DNA of 64,000 bases from Erythroxylum novogranatense. Taxonomy: Eukaryota > Streptophyta > Magnoliopsida > Malpighiales > Erythroxylaceae. Both the position numbers and the translations under genes were made by a program. The notes beneath the pieces are model-generated. The model did not search any database. It saw nothing but the letters and a program-made list of their open reading frames with translations, and was not told the origin of the DNA. Position 1 is the first letter of the stretch. Every line of letters begins with the position of its first letter. The stretch covers positions 124,001-188,000 of the forward strand of contig JAIWQS010000078.1 of the NCBI GenBank assembly GCA_029891385.1, read 5' to 3'. This document shows, piece by piece, positions 32,185 to 42,930 of the stretch.

Positions 32185-34352
32185 TGTTGGACCCGACAAT
32201 TTTTATATATATATATGATGTCGATAGCATAAATTTTGATAATTATGTGTTTATGGCTTCGTTTGGTTAAATTGGGTGTGCTAGTGGTTAATTAGAGTAT
32301 AATTGAGATTAAATATGGTTTAAATAAGGCATTAGAGGATTAATTGTGTAAGGGCATTTTGGGAAGTTTACTTAAATTGGAATGGATTTAGGCTTCTTAA
32401 GAGAGGTATTTTGGTCTTTGACCACCCTAGGTAGGTTTTAAAGAAAGAATTAGAAGGAAATAGAAAGAAAGAGGAAAAAGAAAAGAAGAAGAAAAGAAGA
32501 GGAGTAGCGCCGTCGGTGGAGGAAGAGAGAAGAGAAGAGAGGTTTTGCGATCTTTGAGTTTTCCGACTGATTCGAAGTGATTTCTGGTAAGTTTAGCTTT
32601 CTTCAAACTTGTTATGGTTAGATTTAAACTTAGAAGATTGTAGGAATGAAGAGAATCGAAGGTTTTAGGGTTTTCGGAAGGAAATGGTTAGAACTTTCTG
32701 GGTTGTTGCGTTTATGTTGGATTGGAAGCTTAGAATGGGTTAAAAATGTGGTATAATTCTTGATATAATGTTTTGATGTGTTGCATTTGTGTTTGTGAAA
32801 GGATTAAAGTGTGGAAATGAAAAAGCTGGTTTTGAGTCGAGCTCAGACACTGCGTCGCGACGACGTCGTATGAACACTATGACGTCACGCGAGAGGAAGC
32901 AACGTCATGACGAATAAATATTTATTCGCCGCAACGTCGGCAGCTTACTTCGCCATGACGTCGCGAGGAGCGTTAAATCGCGACGTGTGAAGAAGGCTCG
33001 TCATGACGTCTGAAGGAATTTGGCTCGCCCCGGCGAACACCCAAGTTTTCTGAAGGAGATTTTTGGGCATATCTTGGGTTGTAGATGTCCAATTGAGGTG
33101 ATTTCAGATTCGTTGTGAACTAGAAATAAGGGCTACGAGTTTTGTGAAGAAGGGGTTTTGGAATCAGCCTTTAAGGGTTCGAGAATTTTGATGGAAGTCG
33201 GATATAGACTTTTAATGCTTTATTTTGGATTTCCAAGCTTTGAATATTTACTATGGATATTGATTGAATGAGAACTTGGTCTATTATAGGAAACCAAGCT
33301 GACCTGACCCAATCGTAAGAGGAAGGACACCAGTGAGTCGGATACTCGAGCGATATTAGGTGGGTAATATGTTTATGATTGTTGTGTATGGGCAAATTGC
33401 CTTATGTATGATTGCTTGCATTATGTGCCCATGCTTGTATGGAATTATATGAAAAATATTGAATTTGCATTATGATTATGATTTTGCATGGCTTTGATCG
33501 GCCTTATGGCATTTTGTGAAAATGAAAAGAATGAGAACTTCGAAAGCTTTGCTAAGATGCTTTGAGCATGAAACGAATGGATTATGTGTCTTGTTTGGGT
33601 AAGAGAGTTACGGATGGAATCACATGCACGTTGACATAAAGCCCTCTCCCGGCTGCCCGCTTAAGGCCACGAGATCCTTGAGAAATCGGACTCGGATAGT
33701 TTACGGATTTACCTTCGGTTTATCCGGATCATTTATGGAACTCTCGAACCATTTGTGTGCATTCATGATTGATTTGATAGAAATGATGCATAATGATTGT
33801 TATGTTGAGAAACAGAAATTGTATGACATGTTTCTATGAATGTGAATCATTGGATAAATCTTGAATTATGATATGCTGGTATATATACATATTGCTTGAT
33901 TGTGTGGCTCGTTGCCAATGGCTATAAACTATATGCCACCGAAGCTTACCACCCCATTACTCTCCCCTCCTTAGGTTCAGATCGAGATGATTGTCAACCT
34001 TGCAAGGCATCAGAAACTTCGAGCTAATTAGGAGCCTTGTATTAAGTTAGTACTTTGGTTAGCCCGCCAACATTTCATCATGGAGCATACTTATGTATTT
34101 TGGATTTTAACTTTCATTTTGTATTATGTTATATTTCAAGAATCCTTGTTGAATTTCTTTGAATGCAAATGACAGTTGGTTTATGCATGTGGAATGATGA
34201 ATGCCTGTTTAGAATGTATGAGTATATGTTTGGGTTGGTATCGAACTTATGTATTTGTATGGATGTTGGGATCGGGTCCGACGTTATAGGGCGCCCGGTG
34301 CCGACGCGACCCGAGGGGCCGCCTCGAGAATGGGGATCACCCGGGCCCAACA
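32185..34352 (+). mobile_element. Chromovirus-type solo LTR
   Basis: About 2.17 kb from TGTTGGACCCGACA to CACCCGGGCCCAACA, the inverted ends of the same superfamily as the LTRs at 42.9-52.3 kb. No gag or pol beside it; both flanks are hAT gene sequence. TSD not clear: left flank AGAAT, right flank AGGAC, with an AGAAT 12 bases further (34365-34369). The inside holds a purine-rich leader (32445-32545), a possible splice donor GGTAAGTTTAG at 32588 and a CG-rich block at 32830-33030. Confidence 0.75.
32830..33030. other. CG-rich block with CGTCGCGAC-like words in LTR
   Basis: Repeated ACGTCGCGA / GCGACGACGTCG / CATGACGTC words in otherwise AT-rich DNA; same type of block at 44340-44520 and 51400-51560. 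Many CpG sites are kept here although silenced plant repeats usually lose them. Confidence 0.6.
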
Positions 34353-34640
34353 AGGACTCTTGATAGAATAAATAGTTCCATAAATCCAATTTGCTTTAAT
34401 CATATTGATCTTTCAGGGGGATTGAGTTTCTAAAGAGCTGAGTTTGATAGATGAGAGTAACTTGGAAGATAATCTTAGATTGGAAAGTAATGAAATGTCA
34501 TTTGGTTCAATGAATTTGAATAATAGTGATAAAGAGATTCCTTTTAATAATGAGGATTTTATACCAAATAAGAATTCGGGTTAAAGCGATTTGAGCGAGT
34601 ATTCAATTGAATAAAGTTTCAAGTTTTATTCTCCTCTTCT
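34353..34640 (+). pseudogene. hAT-family transposase, acidic C-terminal exon (segment 3 of 3)
   Basis: After an acceptor-like TGATCTTTCAG (34419) the frame reads an acidic, Asn/Glu-rich tail (LEDNLRLESNEMSFGSMNLN, NNEDFIPNKNSG), as found at the end of DUF659 hAT proteins. It has an early TGA and ends about 34580-34640. Joining to segment 2 across the solo LTR is inference from position and composition. Confidence 0.5.
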
Positions 34641-36150
34641 TTTTATTTCACTGTATATTTGATGTATATATTAAATTACATATTTGCAATATAATATAGC
34701 TATAAATGTTTTTGTCTCGATTTTACTTCTAGTTAGTTGTTTCCTCACCATAAACTCTTGTTATAAATTATAATTGCTAGAGAGTCATTGGAAATTTATT
34801 ATTCTTTTTATTTGATGTTTTGATGTAATTATTATTTATTATATGATGAAATTTTATTATTTTAAATACTTTCTATTATTATAATTTTATATTTTATAAT
34901 GATTAAATTGTCTTTTATATTAATTGTGGTTATTATTTATATGTGAAATATATAAAAATAATTTAATAAAATAAATAAATTGTTATTTTAAATTTCTATC
35001 ATTATGATTTTGGAGAAATTATTAATGTAAGATTATAAATTATCTGATACAATAGATTGAGGGATTATTTTGTAATTTTAAAAACTTGATTTAAATTTAA
35101 AATTATTCAAAATGATAGCTTATATTGATCAAGATCTTGATACATTCTTGTACTAAAATCAAACCTATTACCAATACAGTATTCATAATATTACTTAAGA
35201 CTCATTATGCTTTATAATATAATGGACTCATGTATTAGATTAAAATAAATATAATAAACAAAAATTTAATTTTGTTTTTATAGTTCAAAACAATTTGTAA
35301 ATAGTTTCAAAAAAGATTTTGTAAATATTAAAGTTTATTTTAAATGCTTCAAAATATTAGTGTTTAATTTATATTTTAGTAAAATGTTATAGTTTAATTC
35401 ATACACGTTGAAAAAAATGTTAGGTACATTTGATTATATTTCGGCCCGATTTTCTATTTTATTTTTAAATTTAGTAAAAAATCGTGTTTAGTTAAGTTGT
35501 TAATTTTGATTTATTCTAGTTTTATGACTTATGAAAATATATAAAATTTGGTTTTGATTTTTAATCTTGTTTTTCGTAACTTAAATTACCTAATATGTAT
35601 TTTATTTAGAAATAAAATTATGAATAATAATTTTAAATTTTATTTTATAATTAATTTAAATTTTAAATTTATTTTAAAATAAATAATTATTAATAAAATC
35701 TTTAAAATACATAATTTTAAAACTGTTATTTATGAAACAAAATTTAAAATGTCAAATGTTTAATTTTAAAGAATTAAAACTTTAAGTGACTCAATATTCA
35801 AGGAATATATATGAATACATTCATTTAATATGTAAGACTTAACTTGGAGTCACTCTTTTAAATAAACTTGAATAAATTTTGACCAAAATAAAATGTTTAA
35901 AGTTAAATTAAACTTTATATTAAGTTTGGATTAAATTTAAATAAAATTGGATTTCTTAAACTTAAATTCAAAATTTTAAATTAAAATTTGAGTCTAATCT
36001 AAAATTGATTAATTTAAACTTATTTTTTATTATTTTTATCAAATCAAACTTGAATTAAAATGCCAACTCTAATCACTTAAAAGATGGAAGAAAATGAATT
36101 ATAGCTATTGTCCAGTTGAGATATAAATCTTCAAAGCCAATTAAAATTAA
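34641..36150. other. AT-rich intergenic spacer
   Basis: Very AT-rich (long runs of AAATTTAAATT type), no gene, repeat unit or promoter I can support. Low-complexity A/T palindromic stretches at about 35620-36040. Confidence 0.6.
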
Positions 36151-37829
36151 GGATTTTATTATAATCCTCAAATTTTAACGCTATCAAATTAGATTTTTCT
36201 GACGAATTACGCGCAAGCTGCGTTACCCTTTCTTTCCGAGTGCTTAATTTAGTCGCAAAAATCAACGACAAGATAAGTTCGGTTTTATTAGTGTTTAGTT
36301 GGGAAGTACAGAGCAATACAGCATAAGAAGAGGACGAAACTGAGGTGTCAATTTTTGATTAGAGAGTTGGAATATGCTTGTCAAGAAATAAAAGGGAAGA
36401 TTCGTGCGGTTCATTGGCATCTCCCTCCCAAATATTCTTTTGTTCCACTTCTATTTTTCCCTCGCCCTCTACATTGCTTGTTTTTCCTCTTCCACTGCCT
36501 TTATGCATTTTTCTTGGTACTCTTCTTCTTCCCTTCTGTTCGTGTTTCTGTGTTCCTTTGTCTAAATGTTCTGACTGGTATTTGTGTACCTTGATTTTGT
36601 CTACTCTTTTGCGTTTTCTTGTTGTTGGGTTGTGGTCTCGTTGTTTCCCTGGTGAATTTTAGTTTGGAATGCTTAGATTTTTCTGCAACACGCAGTTTAG
36701 AAGGATTGTTTTTGTAATTACCTTCTGATATTAGCTTTCATTGGATGAAGGATCTATGCATCTGGGGTTTGTAATGCTTGGTTTTAAGTATGTTCTCCTG
36801 CTTCTTTGCTTTATAATATGTTGTTATTGATGATTACTGGAATGAGTTTTAATCTGAGCCCCTCGAAACATCCTAATTCTTATTGTAGTTTCATATCTGC
36901 CTAGACCTTTTAAGTAACGAATCAAAAGTAAATTTATACATTTTACAAACAAACAAAAAACCTTTCTAATGATTCCGATCGGTAGTAGGTTCTGAAGTTT
37001 CCAGTTATCTTTTTCTGATAATAATTGATTTTAGAACGTTAGGAGGGTCAAGTTGGCGCGTCATGTAACAGGGTCCTAAAATTGATTAAGAACTTGACGG
37101 CATATGGATCTTTCCACTCAGTGCACTGACATATAATTGAAAAAAAAAAAGTGGTTTGCCGTGGTCTCTTTTAGCTTGTTGATCTCTTAGGTTAGGTTGA
37201 AGTTGAACTTTGGTTCATATGGTTGGGATTCGCTTAGGTTCGCAAGGTGAGGTGAGGGAGAAGATTTACTGAGTTCCTCCTCTACATTTAAAATACAAAA
37301 CCATGATGATTTATCTCTCATTCCTTCCATAGGAGTGTACATGATATACCAGCTACTGGTGGATGGGAAAATAGAGTCAAAATGGTTCAGCTGTGTAAAT
37401 TATATCGTTTGAGAAGATTGCCTTTGGTAAAATTGGTTGGTAGGAATTGATTCATGTAACCAATCCTAATCACTTGAGGTACCACCAAAATGTTCTTTAG
37501 TCACTAATTCCTTAACTGTGATGAAGTAGAAACCTTAAGCACACTTCAACTATTTAATTATACCCGTTACATATTGAAGGCTATTCAGGATTTAGACAAT
37601 GTTGTTCTTATATGCATGTGGGAAACAATGAAAGACTGGGAATTTCCCTTTGTAGCTGCATATTGATTAAGTTGTAAAACAAAATTTCACCAATATACTT
37701 ACACGTAGAAATAAAGTTTACAGCTCTTCAATCTGTGCTATTTTTCCTTTATTGGTACACATACATAAAATGAAAAGAAACCATGTTGCCATTGGTGGTA
37801 AGTGGACTGATATTTTATTGCCTTTTCAG
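36151..37829 (+). other. Probable promoter, 5' UTR and first intron of the membrane-protein gene
   Basis: Upstream of the first recognised coding exon. 36430-36660 is strongly pyrimidine-rich and open in two frames, as plant 5' UTRs often are; no conserved protein there. A long intron would end at the acceptor CCTTTTCAG (37829). No further exon recognised. Confidence 0.4.
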
Positions 37830-40374
37830 ACTTTGAGCAGGATTACTTTCTGCTATTGTTGCCAGCTATTTTGCTGGCAACAATTCCTTTCAACATTATG
37901 AGTCCACAGAACACGTCAAATTCTAGAAAATCCCTGGAAAATGTTCGTGGAATACATGTAATTCCACATTCACCATTCTCTTTGGAAGAGTTCACTCAGC
38001 AGGGGGACTACGGTCGAACATGTAAAAGTTCCACTGATAAAGCAAATCAGTGGGTATTAGTGCAGTAAGTGCAACACCTGAATCAAGATCTGCTTGTAAA
38101 AATTGCTCTTTGTAAGATTATCAAGTTAAAATGTGAAAGCTTTTCCTTAATTCCGTAGCATGGAAATAAGCATAAGAGTCTAATTAGTGAGTCCCAACAA
38201 CTGAACTTGTTTCTTCTCTTTTCTTCTCCAGGAGAGTATGGCAGCAAAGACCAGGATGTTTGAGGCCCATTAAGACTTGCATGCATGGTATTATGAAGAG
38301 ATCATAGCATTCTGAAATTTGATTGTGCCGTGTGTTTTAAATGTGCTTAATGAACTTATGTAAACTTTTCTTTCACTAGGTGATCAAAATGTCATGAACG
38401 CATTGCTAATGTGCTTACTTCCTTCCTTTTATTGCACTTGGACTCCAGGCTCCCAGGTTCTCTCTCTCTCTTCCCTTTCTATCTCTATCTCTATCTGTCT
38501 CTGTGAGTTTGTTACACAATCTTACTTGACTATCATATTTTGTCTGACTTGTTACTCTGTTGTGCATCCAGGAAAACCTAAATACTAAATTATATGCTAA
38601 CTCATTAATTGGAGTTGGAGTTGCCTCAAGTCTTTATCATTCATCAAGAGGAAAACTAAGAAAATATTTGAGGTGGTTTGACTATACAATGATAGCCACG
38701 GCAACAATGGTATGTCCTCAGAATTAACTCATTGTTTTTGCAAGTTTTAAACTATCTGACAGAAAATCTAATATGCAAAATCTGCCTGAGACTAAATTTG
38801 ATGCTTCGAGTCCTCTGATCTACTTGGCTGGTTTAATTTGCTGGAAACTCCAACTGTCATTTGACTGCTACGGGATGACGTTAGTTTCCTAGACACTAGT
38901 GTATAGCAAAACAAGGGGATGAAGGCACTGCCGAGTGTTCTTCACTTGTTCTTAGTGTATTTGCTTGTTTAACATTAAGAAATTGGCAAATTAATCCTGC
39001 AAATCCTTGGCTTTTGATCTTTCTTATGTATCAGGCTTATAATATCAATTTGATTTATCGAACTATCTCTTCTGTTTGATACTAGCCCTAAATTACTGTT
39101 TCCTTTGTCTTTCAATGTTTCTCCATTCGTGCTTTCAATCCTTGTTAAGGAATGACACTTTGTTAGTTACCAAATTTCTCTGTTATCTTTTAGCTCCTAC
39201 CTTAATTCTCAAATCACAGTATATCTGTCAAATAGCTAGCCTTATTCTTATCATACTTGGTTTTACATGTACAAAAGAAAAGAAATCACTCATTAGGCAT
39301 GGTGTATCATTAATGGGAGAGAAGACTTCTGATTCATAGGTTTGCTTCATCTGCTCTGGAATATTAAGAAGTAGGAACTTACAGACTTTACATGTTATAT
39401 ATGCCCATGACTTTGCCTAGTTTTCCTATGCTTTAAATCTTTGTAAAGATTGAAGAAAGACTGAAATGGTGTTTAGCAGTTACTTTCTCAAAAACTTTTC
39501 AGCTTTTTCTTTGCTCTGTTGGTAATGTTTACCATTTAAATAATGTCTAAGGAGTTTAAAGAACTTATTTGATTTAGATTTAGAACTGACATCATTTTGC
39601 AGTGTTTGTCAGGGGCCCTTAGAAATGAGAACCCGAAGTTGCTGATGGCAGCATCTGCAGCTTTATTGCCCATCCAGCCTCTGATGGTTTCAGCTGTTCA
39701 CACAGGGATGATGGAGGTAGCTGCCTTGGTGTTAATCCATAATTTTGATAATTTGTAATCTCGTTAGTAATTCTCGATGTTACAAACTATTGGTGTTCAA
39801 ATGTTATCTTTATTAACTGTTGGTGGACTTAATGTGCATTTCCTCTGAAACTTTTGCCTCTGTTGTGGTGTTTATGTATTAGGAGTCATTCCTCTCCAAG
39901 TTTTCTTTTGCCACACTACTCAAACTTGGCAATGACCCGCAATGCATATTATCTCATTAGTCATTTACTGTAATCATTTCATGATTCATCTTACTGACAC
40001 TGTACAATATTCATATTTGACCATAAGTAGATGTTTTAATTGGTTACCTCATTGATGTTGTGATAGATTCGAAAATTTAAAGGGACCTTCTGGGGCAATT
40101 TGTCTATTGTTTGGCATTCCTTCCGGAAATTTTATTTGAAAATGGGTCAACTAACTGAATTTGACTCTGGTTGCGGATTATAGGTAGCATTTGCAAAACG
40201 AGCATTAGTGGAGCCAGAGTTGAGGGTGGCACATCAAGTCCATAAGATGTCATCAATGTTGGGAGGTGTTCTATTCATTGCTGATGATATGTTCCCGCTA
40301 CTCCTTTCCTCCATGCGGGTTGGCATCTGGCTGCCGCTATTGGTGTTGGTACCTGCAACAAACTTCTTGAGTAA
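37830..40374 (+). CDS. Host gene: predicted multi-pass membrane protein, CREST-like (SxxxH/D/HxxxH)
   Basis: Exons by GT-AG borders: 37830-38064 (hydrophobic FLLLLPAILLATIPF, first in-frame ATG 37898), 38232-38287 (VWQQRPGCLRPIKTCMHG), 38380-38456, 38572-38709, 39603-39716, 40184-40374 (stop TAA). The last exons encode ANSLIGVGVASSLYHSS, RKYLRWFDYTMIATATM, HTGMMEVAFAKRAL, HQVHKMSSMLGG, and an end with PFLHAGWHLAAAIGVG. SSLYH, WFDYT and HAGWH fit the SxxxH, Asp and HxxxH signature of the CREST membrane hydrolase superfamily (alkaline ceramidase, PAQR, hemolysin III); I infer that from spacing and hydrophobicity. The plant family is conserved but I cannot name its substrate. Single missing bases break the frame in exon 3 (two places), at the start of exon 4, and in the last exon near 40295, so it is a young pseudogene or carries assembly errors. 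Confidence 0.7.
38457..38510 (+). repeat. CT-rich microsatellite in intron
   Basis: TCTCTCTC followed by TATCTC repeats (CTATCTCTATCTCTATC), starting directly at the donor of intron 3. It is shared with the polypyrimidine part of that short intron. Confidence 0.75.
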
Positions 40375-41068
40375 CCCCTATAATTTAGACATACGATTCA
40401 ATCATGCAAAGACCAGCAGGCCACGTATACTTTTGAACCAGCATACTTGTGTTATGAGTGCCATCTTGGCCTGGCAAGGGAGACCAGCAATTTCATTTGT
40501 TTGGTTATCCAACTATTCGTTGGATTTCCTAAGATTTCAATTACCATCGTGTATCGTGTATCGTGTATTAATCCCTAGCAAGCTGAGCAGATAGGAAATG
40601 TAGAAATTTTATTCTGCTAGATAGCTATTGAATTGGCACAATCTGTACAAAAAGGAAGCATAAAATAAAATAAACCAAATGTTTAATCAAACTAGCTTGT
40701 CGATTGTATCCTTGCCAATGGAAGCAGCACTCATTCCATCTTTCTTCTGGAAATCCTTTGCTTGCGTTATATTTCAGAAGTTGGAGCATTACCCTTGTAA
40801 GAAGTGTTGCCTTGCCTAAATTTGCATGCAACACTTGGCCGAAGACTAGCAAAATCTGAAGTTACCTCACTTTCTTCTATTAGTTTATTCTACTACTTGC
40901 ATCAGTTTTTGAGTGAACATTGATTATCATGTTACGTAACTATGTTTTGCTTAAAAGATCGTCATTATTAAATGATATCAGGTTACTAAGAAATGATGAT
41001 TCAAAAGATCGATAAGTACAATATCTGAATGATGATTACTATGAACTGAAAATACATAGCATTTTTAT
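40375..41068. other. 3' flank of host gene
   Basis: No gene. Includes a short direct repeat ATCGTGT(A)TCGTGT at 40549-40566. The sequence is moderately AT-rich and ends at the start of a Tat-type LTR. Confidence 0.4.
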
Positions 41069-41384
41069 GTGGTGAGGTCGGTCGTCTTTAGGTCCATTTC
41101 GGTCCACGCGTCCACGTACTTCCTATTCGCAAAACCCTATGTCATCGTAAAGACCTAAACCTAGATCTATTCCATATATAAGTCTACTTTGTGATGATAT
41201 AGTGCGAGATTAGAACCCCGATTTTATCTACTTTACAAAGACCAAAACCTCAAAAAAAGTAACTTGGCGTCGGAGGGGCTGCCGATTATCAACCCCGGCG
41301 TGCTTGTGTTGTTTTGGTGATCTCGCTCAAGACAATCAATCTCGTGGATCCAAACATAGCGTCCTGCCTCACCCGAATTAGGCA
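41069..41384 (+). repeat. 5' LTR of Tat-lineage gypsy element (borders approximate)
   Basis: Starts about TGTGGTGAGGTCGG (41069), has a TATA-like CCATATATAAGTC (41153) and ends before a PBS with TTGGCGCCC. The 3' LTR was not found in the window, so borders are estimates. Confidence 0.55.
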
Positions 41385-41390
41385 AAACCG

Positions 41391-41410
41391 GTTGGCGCCC
41401 GTGAGACCCG
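41391..41410 (+). other. Primer binding site of Tat element
   Basis: GTTGGCGCCCGTGAGACC: TGGCGCC is the usual Tat/Athila primer site, matching the 3' end of a tRNA such as tRNA-Asp rather than tRNA-Met. Confidence 0.65.
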
Positions 41411-41949
41411 ACATCGTGGCACTACGTCCGAAACAAGCAAATCGGTCGGTAGCGTGATGACCTGATATAGCCGTCGTTCGCGGCCTTCATGCTTCTGACG
41501 AATGGGTTTGTAGTTATCGCCACTCTTCCACCAACGCATCATGATTCCCGCACACAATTTTCGCACCGAATGATTAACCACAACCTCGTAATCCGGATCG
41601 AGAAGAGCAGTGTAATACGGAGGACAATCTTTGAGACCAATCTGAATCAAATTCAGCGCCCTAGATGCAAATCCTCCGCACTACAACAAACCTCCATCAC
41701 GAAAGCGGATCAAGGAAGGCGATCTATTGATTCGTCAAATTTCTGATCTCGGAGAACGAACGCGACACACACCACGGAATTTGGTATGATGGTCGATCGC
41801 CATTCTGCTGAAGCCACTAGAAAAGATCGTGGACGATCGGATCAATGTAACTCTGAATTCCGTCCGGATCATCCATCGGTATGATATAGCTCTCCTTCAT
41901 CCCGACAATCTTGGATAGCCTCCAGTGCCAAAGCACCAAAATACCGGCG
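41411..41949 (+). other. Leader of Tat element
   Basis: Untranslated leader between PBS and gag; no gene seen. Confidence 0.45.
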
Positions 41950-42930
41950 CTGAAAAATATCTTTGAAAAGACCGATCCCTAGACTATCTGCGGCACTTTC
42001 GATCTATGATGAACTACATTCGTCCGTGATGCCATTCGATGTAAGGCATTTTGCCGCTTTCAAGAAGGAGCCCGACGATGGTTCAATAGTTTGCCCCTAT
42101 GTTGCATTACTTGCTTCGAGGATTTTAAGCTGCTCTTCCTCAATCAATTTGCTACAAGTAAAGGACCACAAAAGATCGCTTTGGAAGTGATGCAATTGAC
42201 CCAAGAAAGGAACGAAAGTTTGCGGGAGTTCATCACTCGGTTTAATAATGAAGTTGTCGAAGTCCCCGACCTCACTTGCTTGTCCATGTTGGCGGCACTG
42301 ATGAGCAACATAAGGGATGAAGAGTTTAAGAAGTCACCGGCCCTCGATCAGCCCAAGTCTATTCAAGAGATAAGAAATCGGGCGGACAAGTATATCCAGC
42401 TTGAGGAAGTGTTAAAAAACACAAAACGTAGAGCAGATGATCGAGGACCGAGCGGCTGAGCGGATGATTCCCACAAGCGACAGAAGGATCAGTCGAGCTG
42501 GAGAAAGTCGACCGATCGACAGGGACATCGACAAGAATCCTTCACCCCGCTCAACAGGAGATATGCGGAAGTATTGGCAGCCGTGAAAGTAGATGGGGAA
42601 TCCCTCCGAGAACCCAATAAGTTAAAGACCCCCCTCAAGAAAAGGGATCCTGATTTATATTACCGCTTCCATAGAGACATCAGTCACGACACAAAGGATT
42701 GTTGGGACTTGAAAAAAGAAATCGAACTCCTTATCCAAAGGGGAAGGTTGAGTCGATTTTTGAAGTACGAAAATAATGTCGATCGAGACAATGAAAATAA
42801 GAGCGGTCGGTCAAACAATAAAAACGACCTTGGGCGAAAGCGATAGGAATGATGGAGGGGCGAATGGGAATACCAACGATTGATTATAAAGCGAGAGGGC
42901 GATCCGAGGCAAGCGGCGACAGAAGCGCGG
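41950..42930 (+). pseudogene. Tat-lineage gag, frameshifted (cut at 42930)
   Basis: Retrotransposon gag region in shifting frames: SSVMPFDVRHFAAFKK, then LLFLNQFATSKGPQKIALEV, ESLREFITRFNNEVVEVPDL, AALMSNIRDEEFKKS, IRNRADKYIQLEEVLK (42091-42459), then RDPDLYYRFHRDISHDTKD with CWDLKKEIELLIQRGRL (42574-42760). This FHRD..HDT.DCWDLK...L.RGRL order is typical of Tat/Athila-type gag ends. It breaks off at 42930 where a chromovirus is inserted; the protease continues at 52258. Confidence 0.88.

Noticed and set aside
34129..34389. Overlapping 66- and 86-codon frames on opposite strands at the end of the solo LTR
   Set aside because: Mirror images caused by GC-rich LTR end; no family resemblance.
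36355..36662. Two overlapping open frames near the start of the host gene
   Set aside because: Pyrimidine-rich 5' UTR-like sequence; no conserved protein and no link to the later exons.
41378..41746. Open frames on both strands after the Tat PBS
   Set aside because: Lie in the element leader, have no similarity to gag and overlap each other in antisense.
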